DNA from: Microvirga mediterraneensis
GTDB lineage: Bacteria; Pseudomonadota; Alphaproteobacteria; Rhizobiales; Beijerinckiaceae
Direction: 5' to 3'
Assembly: GCF_013520865.1 (NCBI RefSeq)
Contig: NZ_JACDXJ010000001.1
Coordinates: forward strand, 4,325,501-4,389,500
Length of the DNA: 64,000 bases
Part shown: positions 45,860 to 54,668 of the stretch, piece after piece
Layout: every line of letters starts with the position of its first letter
Numbering within the stretch: position 1 is the first letter of the stretch
The notes under the pieces: generated by a model
What the model saw: the letters and a program-made list of their open reading frames with translations, nothing else
Databases searched by the model: none
What the model was told of the DNA's origin: nothing
Translations under genes and position numbers: made by a program

Positions 45860-45970
45860 GCATCGTGCGGAAAAGTGGACCCGGTTTTCCGCAAAGAACG
45901 ATGCGCTCTTCAAAGAATGGAGCATCGGATCCGACCCCAAAAGTGGGTTCCACTTTTGGGTCCGATGCTC
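45860..45970. repeat. RIME-like mosaic palindromic element B
   Basis: Same two-palindrome unit as at 25883-25994: CGCATCGT...ACGATGCG (45860-45905) with GCGGAAAA/TTTTCCGC inside, then GAGCATCGGA...TCCGATGCTC (45920-45970) enclosing CCAAAAGTGG/CCACTTTTGG. It lies within the chvE-gguA intergenic region, where as RNA it could form strong stem-loops that separate chvE from gguAB levels. Confidence 0.78.
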
Positions 45971-46026
45971 TGGAAATGAGCAAGGACCCTGCGCGGGCGC
46001 GCAGGGTCCATCTTTGAGACGGTCGC

Positions 46027-47091
46027 CTACTTGAACTGGTCTTCCTTGTAGTAGCCGCTGCCGACCAGGATTTCCTTCCAGTTCGACGCATCGACGCTGA
46101 CCGGCTTCAGCAGGTAGGCCGGGACCACCTTCACGCCGTTCTCGTAGGTCTTGGTGTCGTTGACTTCCGGCTGCTTTCCGGAGAGCACCGCGTCGACCAT
46201 GTTGGCCGCGACCTTGGCGAGCTCGCGGGTGTCCTTGAACACCGTCGAGGTCTGCTCCTTGGCGAGGATCGACTTGATGGAAGGCACTTCCGCATCCTGG
46301 CCGGTGATGATCGGCATCGGCTGCTTCGGCGTGCCGTAGCCCACGCCCTTGAGCGACGAGATGATGCCGATGCTCAGGCCGTCATAGGGCGAGAGAACCG
46401 CGTCGACGCGCTTGTCGGTGTAGAAGGCGGACAGGAGGTTGTCCATGCGGGCCTGGGCCACCGCGCCGTCCCAGCGCAGGGTTGAGACCTTGTCCATGCC
46501 GGTCTGGCCGCTCTGCACCTTGAGCTTGCCGCTCTTGATGTAGGGATCGAGCACGGACATGGCGCCGTTGTAGAAGAAGTACGCGTTGTTGTCGTCGGGC
46601 GAGCCGCCGAACAGCTCGATGTTGAACGGGCCCTTGCCCTCCTTCAGGCCGAGCGCCTTCTCGATGTAGCCGCCCTGGAGCACGCCGACCTGGAAGTTGT
46701 CGAAGGTGGCGTAGTAGTCGACGTTCTTGGAATTGCGGATCAGGCGGTCATAGGCGATGACCTTGATGCCCTTGTCGGCGGCCTGCTGCAGCGCGTCGGA
46801 CAGCGTCGTGCCGTCGATGGCGGCGATCACCAGCACCTTGGAGCCCTTGGTGATCATGTTCTCGATCTGCGACAGCTGGTTCGGGATGTCGTCTTCCGCA
46901 TATTGCAGGTCGACGTTGTAGCCCTTCTCTTTGAGCACCTTGACCATGTTGTTGCCGTCGTCGATCCAGCGCGCGGACGACTTCGTCGGCATGGCCACGC
47001 CGACCGTGCCCTTATCCTGCGCCTGCGCGGCGCCGAGCAGGCCAAAGGCTCCAAGAGCCACGGCCGCCATTGTGGTCGTGAATGTCTTCAA
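46027..47091 (-). CDS. chvE: Sugar-binding protein ChvE
   Basis: A 354-residue periplasmic receptor, the same length as Agrobacterium ChvE and very similar throughout ([47 protein letters not shown]; ending GYYKEDQFK). It binds galactose, glucose, arabinose and related sugars for GguAB. The signal peptide ends GAAQAQ. The start is TTG at 47091 with GGAG upstream; a longer frame back to 47160 has no ribosome site. In Agrobacterium ChvE also signals to VirA; no vir genes are seen here. Confidence 0.93.
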   Translation of the reverse strand: MKTFTTTMAAVALGAFGLLGAAQAQDKGTVGVAMPTKSSARWIDDGNNMVKVLKEKGYNVDLQYAEDDIPNQLSQIENMITKGSKVLVIAAIDGTTLSDALQQAADKGIKVIAYDRLIRNSKNVDYYATFDNFQVGVLQGGYIEKALGLKEGKGPFNIELFGGSPDDNNAYFFYNGAMSVLDPYIKSGKLKVQSGQTGMDKVSTLRWDGAVAQARMDNLLSAFYTDKRVDAVLSPYDGLSIGIISSLKGVGYGTPKQPMPIITGQDAEVPSIKSILAKEQTSTVFKDTRELAKVAANMVDAVLSGKQPEVNDTKTYENGVKVVPAYLLKPVSVDASNWKEILVGSGYYKEDQFK

Positions 47092-47300
47092 GGTCGTTCT
47101 CCCTCTCGTCCATGCCCGGAACGCCATCGTCGCGCCCGGCGCATATTCAGCATTCTTCATTCCAGGACCGGGTTCGGCGCGGAAATAGGGCCGATCGGGC
47201 CGTCTGTTTTGACCTCATGATAAAGGCAGGGTACCCTCCGGGGAACAGCCCCGCATCTCCGCTCAGGACCAAGTGTTAGGCCTCTCCCGGCTGCCAATAT

Positions 47301-47317
47301 ATCATACTATAATACTA
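47301..47317. promoter_or_regulatory. AT-rich candidate regulator site before chvE
   Basis: ATCATACTATAATACTA, in the gap between the GntR gene and chvE. The inverse of the motif at 52799-52815 matches it at 14 of 17 positions. It contains the direct repeat ATACTAT-A-ATACTAT. Likely operator for the GntR regulator encoded at 47379-48152. Confidence 0.55.
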
Positions 47318-47378
47318 TTCTAACCAACAAGGCTCCCTTAGCGAGCTACAGCTTTCGGCGTATCGGGTCGCCGCTCCG

Positions 47379-48152
47379 TCACTCCACTTCCGAGAAGGCG
47401 TGGATCTGCACCGTCGCCAGCGCGCTCTCCGCATGCTTGATCCGAACCCGCTCCGCCGCCTGCAGGATCAGCCCCGACATGGCCTCGCTCGCAGCCGCCG
47501 GACTGCGCTGCTCGATGGCATCGAACACCGCCTGATGCTGCCGCATCACCTCCCGGAAGCGGTCGTCGCTGGAGACCGGGGAGCTGATCGTGAACGAGGT
47601 CGCCAGGGCTGCGCCGATGACCGAGCCGATCGACTGCAGGAAAGGATTGGCGGAGGCCTCCAGAATGGCTTGGTGGAAGGCCAGGTCCGCCTTGGTGAAG
47701 CCCTGCCGGCTGCTCTCGCACTGGTACATGGCCTGGAGCGCCCGGCTCATCACCGCGAGCTGCTCCGGCGTCCGCCGCAGGGCGGCGGTGGCGCAGGCCA
47801 GAGGCTCGAGCATCTGCCGGATCTCGAAGAGCCATCCGAGGAAGCGCGCGTCGACGCCCATCTCGAGATGCCATCCGAGGATATCGGCATCGAACATGTT
47901 CCAGTTGTTGCGGTCGAGAACCTTCGTGCCGACCTTCGTCTTGGACTCGATCAGGCCCTTGGCCGCGAGCGTCTTCAACGCCTCCCGAAGCGCCGTCCGA
48001 GAAACCCCGTACAGCTCCATCAGCTCCGCGTCGCCCGGCAGGGTGCTGCCGATGGGGAAGCGGCCCTGCATGATGTTCTGGCCGATCCCATGGGCAACGA
48101 GATCATGGGCTGATCGCGCTCTCGCAGGCCTCTGGATACCGTTCAGCAACAC
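47379..48152 (-). CDS. GntR-family (FadR/FCD) transcriptional regulator
   Basis: A 257-residue repressor. The N-terminal winged helix has GRFPIGSTLPGDAELMELYGVSRTALREALKTLAAKGLI (about 30-68). The FCD ligand domain (about 95-235) has FHQAILEASANPFL and MRQHQAVFDAIEQR with metal-type His residues. Such regulators often sense sugar acids. The GTG start has a perfect GGGAGG before it. It lies between the two sugar importer operons, 16 bases after yjfF, and is the best candidate controller of both. Confidence 0.87.
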   Translation of the reverse strand: MLLNGIQRPARARSAHDLVAHGIGQNIMQGRFPIGSTLPGDAELMELYGVSRTALREALKTLAAKGLIESKTKVGTKVLDRNNWNMFDADILGWHLEMGVDARFLGWLFEIRQMLEPLACATAALRRTPEQLAVMSRALQAMYQCESSRQGFTKADLAFHQAILEASANPFLQSIGSVIGAALATSFTISSPVSSDDRFREVMRQHQAVFDAIEQRSPAAASEAMSGLILQAAERVRIKHAESALATVQIHAFSEVE

Positions 48153-48168
48153 CTTTCCTCCCTTTAGC

Positions 48169-49128
48169 CTACCGTGTTCGAAGCGACGCCGCCGACAGGC
48201 CGCGCTGCAGCACGATGAAGGCGAACAGCAGGGCCCCGATGGCGATCTTGGTCCACCACGAACTCAAGGTCCCCTCGAACGTGATGTAGGTCTGGATCAA
48301 CCCCTGAATGAGCACGCCCGCGAGCGTGCCGATGATCGTCCCATAGCCCCCCGTGAGCAGGGTGCCGCCGATGACGACCGCCGCGATCGTGTCGAGCTCG
48401 ACGCCGGTCGCGGCCAGGGAGTAACCCGCAGAGGTATAGAAGGAAAAGACGATTCCGGCCAAGCCCGCCAGGAAACTCGACAGCATGTAGATGCGGATCG
48501 TCGTTTTCCGTACCGGCACCCCCATCAGCTCCGCCGAGGTCCTGTTGCCGCCGAGCGCATACACATTGGCGCCGAAGCGGGTGAAATGCGCCAGGACGAT
48601 TCCGACCGCGAAGGTCAGCAGCATCACCATGGCGATGAAGGTCAACCGCCCGCCTCCCGGCAACCCGAAGGCGATGTCCGTGATCTGGCCATAGGCCGGC
48701 GCGTTGATCGGGATCGAATCCGTCGTGAGCACGAAGCACAGGCCCCTGGCCAGGAACATGCCCGCCAGCGTGACGATGAAAGCGGGGATCTGGAAGGTGT
48801 GGATCAGGAAGCCCATGCCGGCCCCGAACAGTCCCGAGATCCCCAGGACGAGGACAAAGGCAAGGTACGGGTTGAGCCCGTGTTTCTCGATGGTGACGGC
48901 GAGGAACACGCCTGTGAAGGCGATGACCGAGCCGACCGAGAGATCGATGCCGCCGGACAGGATGACGAAGGTCATGCCGACCGCCACGATGCCCAGGAAG
49001 GCGTTGTCGGTCAGAAGATTGCCGATCACCCGGGTCGACGCGAAACTCGGAAACTGCGCGAGGCAGATCAGGTAGCCGACGACGAAGACGGCGAGCGTGA
49101 TGAGAACCGGGAGGTGACGCCTGATCAT
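48169..49128 (-). CDS. yjfF: Sugar ABC transporter permease, YjfF-like
   Basis: A 319-residue membrane permease of the ribose type with about eight to ten helices. Motifs: GMTFVILSGGIDLSVGSVIAF and GVELDTIAAVVIGGTLLTGGYGTIIG. It pairs with the preceding YtfT-like permease to make a heteromeric channel. The ATG overlaps the ytfT stop (ATGA), and GGAAGG precedes it. The ytfQRT-yjfF order equals that of the E. coli galactofuranose importer. Confidence 0.9.
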   Translation of the reverse strand: MIRRHLPVLITLAVFVVGYLICLAQFPSFASTRVIGNLLTDNAFLGIVAVGMTFVILSGGIDLSVGSVIAFTGVFLAVTIEKHGLNPYLAFVLVLGISGLFGAGMGFLIHTFQIPAFIVTLAGMFLARGLCFVLTTDSIPINAPAYGQITDIAFGLPGGGRLTFIAMVMLLTFAVGIVLAHFTRFGANVYALGGNRTSAELMGVPVRKTTIRIYMLSSFLAGLAGIVFSFYTSAGYSLAATGVELDTIAAVVIGGTLLTGGYGTIIGTLAGVLIQGLIQTYITFEGTLSSWWTKIAIGALLFAFIVLQRGLSAASLRTR

Positions 49129-50129
49129 GCTCTTGCCTTCCAGACGGAGCGGACGGCCGACAGAACGGGCGACTGGGCGAGAAGCACGGCGAGCACCACG
49201 ATGGCCTTCACGATGAGGTTGTATTCGGGCGGGTAGCCGCTCAGCAGGATGCCCGTGTTCATCGCCTGGATGATCAGGGCTCCGACGACCGAGAGACCGA
49301 GGCTGAAGCGCCCGCCGAACAGGGACGTGCCGCCGATCACCACGGCGAGGATCGCATCGAGTTCGAGCCAGAGGCCTGCATTGTTGGCATCGGCCCCGCG
49401 GATGTCCGCCGTCACGATCAACCCGGCAATCGCCGCGCACAGGCCGCACCACATATAGACCGCGATGGTCACGACCTTGGTGCCGATGCCCGCATAGGCG
49501 CTGGAGCGGACATTGGCACCGATGGCTTCGATGAAGAGCCCGAGGGCGGTGTAGCGCACGATGACATGCGTGACGATGAGCATCACGATGGCGATCACCA
49601 CCGGCATCGGCAGCATCAGGAAGGAGCCGCCGCCGATGGCCGCGAAGCCCTCGCTCACGAAGGTGATGATCTGCCCTTCGGTGATCAGCTGCGCGAAGCC
49701 GCGACCGGCCACCATCAGGATCAGGGTCGCCACGAAGGGCTGGATTTCGAGCACGGCGACGAGGAAGCCGTTCCACAGGCCGCAGGCGAGACCGATCCCG
49801 ACGGCGGCGGCGAGCGCGGCGGGCAGCGGATAGCCCTGCGCGGTCAATGCCGCGGCCATCGCGCCCGCGATGGCCATGACGGCGCCGACGGAGAGATCGA
49901 TGCCTCGCGTGGCGATGACGAGGGTCATGCCCAGCGCCAGAATGGCGACCGGCGCGCCGCGGTTCAGTACGTCGATCAGGCTGCCGAAGAGCCGGCCGTC
50001 CTGCAGGCGCAGGGCGAAGAAGTCGCGGAAGACGAGCCAGTTGACGAGAAAGACGATGAGGAGCGCGGCAACCTGCGGAAGCCCCTTGGGAAGCGTGCGT
50101 GGAGCACCGGCCTGAATCATTCCGCTCAT
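49125..50129 (-). CDS. ytfT: Sugar ABC transporter permease, YtfT-like
   Basis: A 334-residue inner-membrane permease. Motifs: ALGMTLVIATRGIDLSVGAVMAIAG and WLELDAILAVVIGGTSLFGGRFSL, placed as in YtfT. About nine hydrophobic helices. Its ATG directly follows the stop of the ATPase gene (TGAATG), and it overlaps yjfF by four bases, so all subunits are coupled. Confidence 0.9.
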   Translation of the reverse strand: MSGMIQAGAPRTLPKGLPQVAALLIVFLVNWLVFRDFFALRLQDGRLFGSLIDVLNRGAPVAILALGMTLVIATRGIDLSVGAVMAIAGAMAAALTAQGYPLPAALAAAVGIGLACGLWNGFLVAVLEIQPFVATLILMVAGRGFAQLITEGQIITFVSEGFAAIGGGSFLMLPMPVVIAIVMLIVTHVIVRYTALGLFIEAIGANVRSSAYAGIGTKVVTIAVYMWCGLCAAIAGLIVTADIRGADANNAGLWLELDAILAVVIGGTSLFGGRFSLGLSVVGALIIQAMNTGILLSGYPPEYNLIVKAIVVLAVLLAQSPVLSAVRSVWKARA

Positions 50130-51638
50130 TCAATGGCCCGCGATGGTTGTCATGATGGTATCGGCGCTCACTTCGGATCCGGAGAGCTCCCGCACGTGCC
50201 GCCGGTCGCGCAGGACGACGATCCGGTCGCTATAGGAAGCGATCTCCTCCAGTTCCGACGAGATGACGAGAAGGGCGAGACCGTCTTCGCACAGGCGCTC
50301 GATCAGGCGGATGATCTCCGCGTGGGCGCCCACGTCGATTCCGCGCGTCGGCTCGTCCAGGATGAGGAAGCGCGGCTCGGTGGCGAGCCAGCGGGCCAGC
50401 AGCGCCTTCTGCTGATTGCCTCCCGACAGGAGTCCGATGGGCTTCTCCGCATCCGGCGTGCGGATATCGAGTAGTTTGATGAAGCGGTCGGCGATCTCTT
50501 CCTGCCTGCGTCGCGGGATCAGGCGCAACCAACCGCGCTGTGCCTGGAGGGCCAGGATGATGTTCTCGCGCACGGACAATTCCGCCACGATGCCTTCCGT
50601 TTTGCGATCCTCGGGCGTGAACCCGAACCGCAACCGGGCGGCGTCGCGCGGCGTGGCGATGCGCACGGGCCTGCCGTCGACGAAGGCCTGTCCGCTGTCG
50701 GCCCGCTCGATGCCGAAGACCAGCTTGGCCGTCTCCGTCCGGCCGGAGCCGAGGAGACCGGCAAGCCCCACCACCTCGCCGGGGCGCACGGCCAGATCGA
50801 ACGGCTCCAGGAGGCGGCGCTTGCCGTAATCCTCGAACGCGACGAGCGGCTCTCCCGTGACGGCCTTTCGCTGGTTGCGATGGAGCGCTTCCGCCGCAAG
50901 CTCCCGGCCCAGCATCATGGAGACGAGCTCGATGCGCGGCAGCGCGGCGATGGGGCGGGAGCCCACCAGACGCCCGTTGCGCAGAACGGTGATCCGGTCG
51001 CAGACAGCGTAGACCTGATCGAGGAAATGGGTGACGAACACGATGCCGATCCCGCGGCTCTTGAGGTCTCTCAGGATCTTGAACAGCGTCTCGACCTCGT
51101 GCGCGTCGAGGCTCGCGGTCGGCTCGTCGAGGATCAGGACCTTGGCCGAAAGATCGACCGCGCGGGCGATGGCGACGATCTGCTGGACGGCCACCGAATA
51201 GGCGCTCAATGGATTGGCGACATCGATGTCGAGACCGTAACCCGCCAGAAGCTCTTGGGAGCGTCTGCGCATCTCGCCGGTCCGCACGAGCCCGAAGCGG
51301 TGCGGCTGACGGCCGATGAAGAGGTTCTCCGCTACCGAAAGGTTCGGCAGGAGATTCACTTCCTGATAGACGGTTCCGATGCCGAGCGAGAGCGCGTCGG
51401 CGGGATCGCAGGCCTCGATGTCCTGACCGTCGAGGCGGATGGTGCCGGCATCGCGCTTGAAGACGCCGGTCAATACCTTGATCAACGTGGACTTTCCGGC
51501 ACCGTTCTCGCCGAGCAGGCCGTGGATTTCACCCGCATGCAGGGTAAAATCCACGTGATCGAGCGCCTGCACGCCCGGAAAGCCTTTCGTGAGGCCTCGG
51601 ATCTCGAGAAGCTGAGGCTGCTCTGTCGCTGATGGCAT
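50130..51638 (-). CDS. ytfR: Sugar ABC transporter ATPase, YtfR-like
   Basis: A 502-residue double nucleotide-binding protein. First domain: Walker A GENGAGKS (about 43), VAVQQIVAIARAV and [12 protein letters not shown]. The second domain has the degenerate [24 protein letters not shown] and [14 protein letters not shown], normal for pentose/hexose importers. The ATG at 51638 has GAGGACGGG upstream; a longer frame to 51743 runs back through a palindromic repeat and is not credible. Confidence 0.92.
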   Translation of the reverse strand: MPSATEQPQLLEIRGLTKGFPGVQALDHVDFTLHAGEIHGLLGENGAGKSTLIKVLTGVFKRDAGTIRLDGQDIEACDPADALSLGIGTVYQEVNLLPNLSVAENLFIGRQPHRFGLVRTGEMRRRSQELLAGYGLDIDVANPLSAYSVAVQQIVAIARAVDLSAKVLILDEPTASLDAHEVETLFKILRDLKSRGIGIVFVTHFLDQVYAVCDRITVLRNGRLVGSRPIAALPRIELVSMMLGRELAAEALHRNQRKAVTGEPLVAFEDYGKRRLLEPFDLAVRPGEVVGLAGLLGSGRTETAKLVFGIERADSGQAFVDGRPVRIATPRDAARLRFGFTPEDRKTEGIVAELSVRENIILALQAQRGWLRLIPRRRQEEIADRFIKLLDIRTPDAEKPIGLLSGGNQQKALLARWLATEPRFLILDEPTRGIDVGAHAEIIRLIERLCEDGLALLVISSELEEIASYSDRIVVLRDRRHVRELSGSEVSADTIMTTIAGH

Positions 51639-51658
51639 CCCGTCCTCGCTGGCCTTCA

Positions 51659-51722
51659 GAGCATCGGACCCGAAAGTGGGCCGGCTTTTCGCTGAAATGG
51701 CCCTTGCGAGTCCGCCCGATGC
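51659..51722. repeat. Degenerate RIME-like element C
   Basis: Begins AGAGCATCGGACCCGAAAGTGG like the second palindrome of elements A and B, and closes with CCGATGC (51716-51722), the inverse of GCATCGG (51661-51667). It fills most of the gap between ytfQ and ytfR, where it could form a stem-loop in the operon message. Confidence 0.6.
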
Positions 51723-51775
51723 GTGAAGCAAAACAGCAGGCAATCTCTCGCCTGCTGCCTCAACATATCCCGATT

Positions 51776-52738
51776 TCAGTAGAGATCCTTGCGCTTGTCG
51801 TACTCGGCCTTCGCCGTGTCAGGCATGAAGACCTTGGACTCCGTCTGGATCCACTTCTTCGGCATCGTGCCGTCCTTCTTGTAGGCGATGAGCGCATCGA
51901 GAGCCGGGCCTGCCATGTTCGGCGTCAGCTCGACCGTGACGTTCGCCTCGCCGTCGGACATGGCCTTGAAGATATCCGGAACGCCGTCGATGGAAACGAT
52001 CTTGATATCCTTGCCGGGCTTCAGGCCCGCTTCCTTGATGGCCTGGATGGCGCCGATCGCCATGTCGTCGTTATGGGCGTAGACGGCGCAGATGTTCTTG
52101 CCGCCGCCTTCCGCCTTGATGAAGCTTTCCATCACTTCCTTACCCTTGGTGCGGGTAAAGTCGCCTGATTGCGTGCGGACGATCTTCATGCCGGGATTGG
52201 CGGCGACAACCTCGTCGAAGCCCTTCTTGCGGTTGATCGCGGGGCTCGATCCCACCGTGCCCTGCAGCTCTACCACATTGCACTTGCCGCCGGTTTCCTT
52301 GGCGAGCCACTCGCCGGCCACCTTGCCCTCATAGACGGTGTCGGACGTCACGGCGGTGAGGTAGAGGGAATCGTCCTTGGTATCGATGGAGCGGTCGAGC
52401 AGCACGACCGGGATCTTGGCATCCTTGGCCTCTTTGAGAACCGCGTCCCAACCGGTCGATACGACCGGCGCGATGAAGATGGCGTCGACGCCCTGCGCGA
52501 TGAAGGAGCGGACTGCGCGGATCTGGTTTTCCTGCTTCTGCTGCGCGTCGGAGATCTTGAGGTCGACGCCGCGCTTCTCGGCCTCGAGCTTCGAGACCTT
52601 CGTCTCGGCAGCCCGCCAGCCGGATTCCGAACCGACCTGCGAGAACCCGATGGTCATTTTGTTCTGGGCATAAGCGACACTTGAAGACAGCATCAGTGCA
52701 GCCATGCCGATCGTCGTGAGAAGATGACGGGCCTTCAT
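51776..52738 (-). CDS. ytfQ: Sugar-binding protein, YtfQ-like
   Basis: A 320-residue periplasmic receptor very close to E. coli YtfQ (318 residues): MTIGFSQVGSESGWRAAETKV, QQKQENQIRAVRSFIAQGVDAIFIAPVV, and NICAVYAHNDDMAIGAIQAIKEAGLKPGKD. YtfQ binds furanose forms of galactose and arabinose. The signal peptide ends VAYAQ. Start 52738 has AGGGAG at 8 nt; an ATG 6 bases earlier is too close to it. First gene of ytfQRT-yjfF, divergent from the dehydratase genes, which suggests L-arabinose as the real substrate. Confidence 0.92.
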   Translation of the reverse strand: MKARHLLTTIGMAALMLSSSVAYAQNKMTIGFSQVGSESGWRAAETKVSKLEAEKRGVDLKISDAQQKQENQIRAVRSFIAQGVDAIFIAPVVSTGWDAVLKEAKDAKIPVVLLDRSIDTKDDSLYLTAVTSDTVYEGKVAGEWLAKETGGKCNVVELQGTVGSSPAINRKKGFDEVVAANPGMKIVRTQSGDFTRTKGKEVMESFIKAEGGGKNICAVYAHNDDMAIGAIQAIKEAGLKPGKDIKIVSIDGVPDIFKAMSDGEANVTVELTPNMAGPALDALIAYKKDGTMPKKWIQTESKVFMPDTAKAEYDKRKDLY

Positions 52739-52798
52739 GAGCATTCTCCCTAAAATTGTCGTTGCTCTTCGACTTAAGCAGCCTTAACAGCCGACTAT

Positions 52799-52815
52799 TA
52801 GTAGTATTATATGAT
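52799..52815. promoter_or_regulatory. AT-rich candidate regulator site, divergent promoter
   Basis: TAGTAGTATTATATGAT, whose inverse is ATCATATAATACTACTA, near-identical to the site at 47301-47317. It lies between divergent ytfQ and the L-arabonate dehydratase gene, 61 and 88 bases from their starts, and so could control both. Confidence 0.55.
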
Positions 52816-52902
52816 TCGAATTGAGCGCCTATTCAACGAAAGTCGCGCTCCAATGCGGCTCGCTCAATCAGACGATACAGAGTTTCAAGGGCAACGAGAG
52901 AA

Positions 52903-54636
52903 ATGACCGAAGAGAAGAAACGCCAGCTTCGCAGCCAGGCTTGGTTCGGGCGTCAGGATAAGATGGGCTTCTATTATCGCTCCTTCCTGAAGAACAGCGG
53001 CTTCCCGCAGGACCAGTTCGAGGGCCGCCCGGTCATCGGCATCTGCAATACCTGGTCCGAACTGACGCCCTGCAACGCGCATTTCCGCACCATTGCCGAG
53101 CATGTGAAATACGGCGTGCTGGATGCCGGCGGCTTCCCGCTCGAATTCCCCGTCTCGTCTCTCGGCGAAGTGACCATGCGTCCGACGGCCATGCTGTTCC
53201 GCAACCTGGCGGCCATGGACGTGGAGGAGGCTATCCGCGCTCATCCTCTCGATGGTGTCGTGCTCCTCATGGGTTGCGACAAGACAACCCCTGCCCTGCT
53301 GATGGGCGCGGCCTCGGCGGACCTGCCGACCATCGGCGTGTCGGGCGGCCCGCAGCTGCGCGGCGTCTATCGCGGCAAGTATATCGGCTCGGGCACCAAC
53401 ATCATCTCCATGAGCGAGCAGCTGCGCGCCGGGGAAGTGACGCTGCAGGAGTTCCATGAAGCGGAAGGCGGCATGAACCGCTCGGCCGGCCATTGCATGA
53501 CCATGGGCACGGGCTCCACCATGGCGTCCATGGTCGAGGCGCTCGGCGTCGGCCTGCCGGAGAATGCCGCGATCCCCGCAGCCGATGCGCGGCGCAACCA
53601 CCTCGCGCGCATAGCGGGGCGGCGCATCGTCGAGATGGTGAACGAGGATCTCGTGCTGTCGAAGGTGATGACGCGCGAAGCCTTCGAGAACGCCATCCGC
53701 ACGCTCGCCGCCATCGGCGGCTCGACCAACGCGGTCGTGCATCTTCTCGCGATTGCCGGACGCGTGGGCATTGATCTGACGCTCGACGATTTCGACCGGC
53801 TCGGTCGCGACATCCACTGCCTCGTCGATCTCATGCCCTCCGGCCGCTTCCTCATGGAGGACTTCTATTATGCCGGCGGGTTGCCCGTCGTGCTGCGTAC
53901 GCTCGGCGAGCGCGGTTTGCTGCACAAGGATGCCCTCACGGTCAACGGCAAGCCGATCTGGGAGAACGTGAAGGACGCTCCGTGCTGGAACCGCGAGGTG
54001 ATCACCACCTTCGAGGAGCCCTTCAAGCCGGAAGCGGGCATCGCGATCCTCAAAGGCAATCTCGCCCCCAACGGGGCCGTCATCAAGCCGTCCGCCGCCT
54101 CGCCGGAGCTCATGCAGCACACCGGCCGCGCGGTCGTGTTCGAGACCATCGAGGAATTGCACCACAGGATCGACGACGAGGATCTCGACATCGACGAGAC
54201 CTGCATCATGGTGCTGAAGAATTGCGGACCGAAGGGCTATCCCGGCATGGCCGAGGTCGGCAACATGCCGCTGCCGCAGAAGCTCCTCAAGAAGGGCGTC
54301 CGCGACATGATCCGCATCTCGGACGCGCGCATGTCCGGCACGGCCTACGGCACCGTAGTGCTGCACGTGGCACCGGAAGCCGCCGCCGGCGGCCCCCTGG
54401 CACTGGTGCAGAACGGCGACATGATCACGCTCGATGTCGCGGCGCGCAGCCTGCATCTTCACGTCGAGGCCGAGGAAATGGAGCGTCGTCGCGCCGCCTG
54501 GGTTCCGCCCGTCCCGCATGCCGATCGCGGTTGGGCCAAGCTCTATATCGACCATGTCCTGCAAGCCGACAAAGGCGTCGATCTGGACTTTCTCGTCGGA
54601 CGGACAGGATCGCCCGTCCCACGCGACAATCACTGA
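52903..54636 (+). CDS. L-arabonate dehydratase (IlvD/Edd family)
   Basis: A 577-residue iron-sulfur dehydratase converting L-arabonate to L-2-keto-3-deoxyarabonate. It closely resembles the Rhizobium leguminosarum enzyme, and the cluster ligands are present: Cys57 in TPCNAH, Cys125 in MGCDKTTP and Cys198 in GHCMTMGT. C-terminal ISDARMSGTAYGTVVLHVAPEA is the family signature. It heads a plus-strand operon with the next gene. D-xylonate or D-fuconate are possible side substrates. Confidence 0.88.
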   Translation: MTEEKKRQLRSQAWFGRQDKMGFYYRSFLKNSGFPQDQFEGRPVIGICNTWSELTPCNAHFRTIAEHVKYGVLDAGGFPLEFPVSSLGEVTMRPTAMLFRNLAAMDVEEAIRAHPLDGVVLLMGCDKTTPALLMGAASADLPTIGVSGGPQLRGVYRGKYIGSGTNIISMSEQLRAGEVTLQEFHEAEGGMNRSAGHCMTMGTGSTMASMVEALGVGLPENAAIPAADARRNHLARIAGRRIVEMVNEDLVLSKVMTREAFENAIRTLAAIGGSTNAVVHLLAIAGRVGIDLTLDDFDRLGRDIHCLVDLMPSGRFLMEDFYYAGGLPVVLRTLGERGLLHKDALTVNGKPIWENVKDAPCWNREVITTFEEPFKPEAGIAILKGNLAPNGAVIKPSAASPELMQHTGRAVVFETIEELHHRIDDEDLDIDETCIMVLKNCGPKGYPGMAEVGNMPLPQKLLKKGVRDMIRISDARMSGTAYGTVVLHVAPEAAAGGPLALVQNGDMITLDVAARSLHLHVEAEEMERRRAAWVPPVPHADRGWAKLYIDHVLQADKGVDLDFLVGRTGSPVPRDNH

Positions 54637-54668
54637 ACGCGACATCGTCATTTCTGAAAGGAGAAAAC

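Noticed and set aside
46027..47091. Virulence signalling role of ChvE
   Set aside because: ChvE partners VirA in Agrobacterium, but there are no vir genes or T-DNA features here; the context is sugar catabolism.
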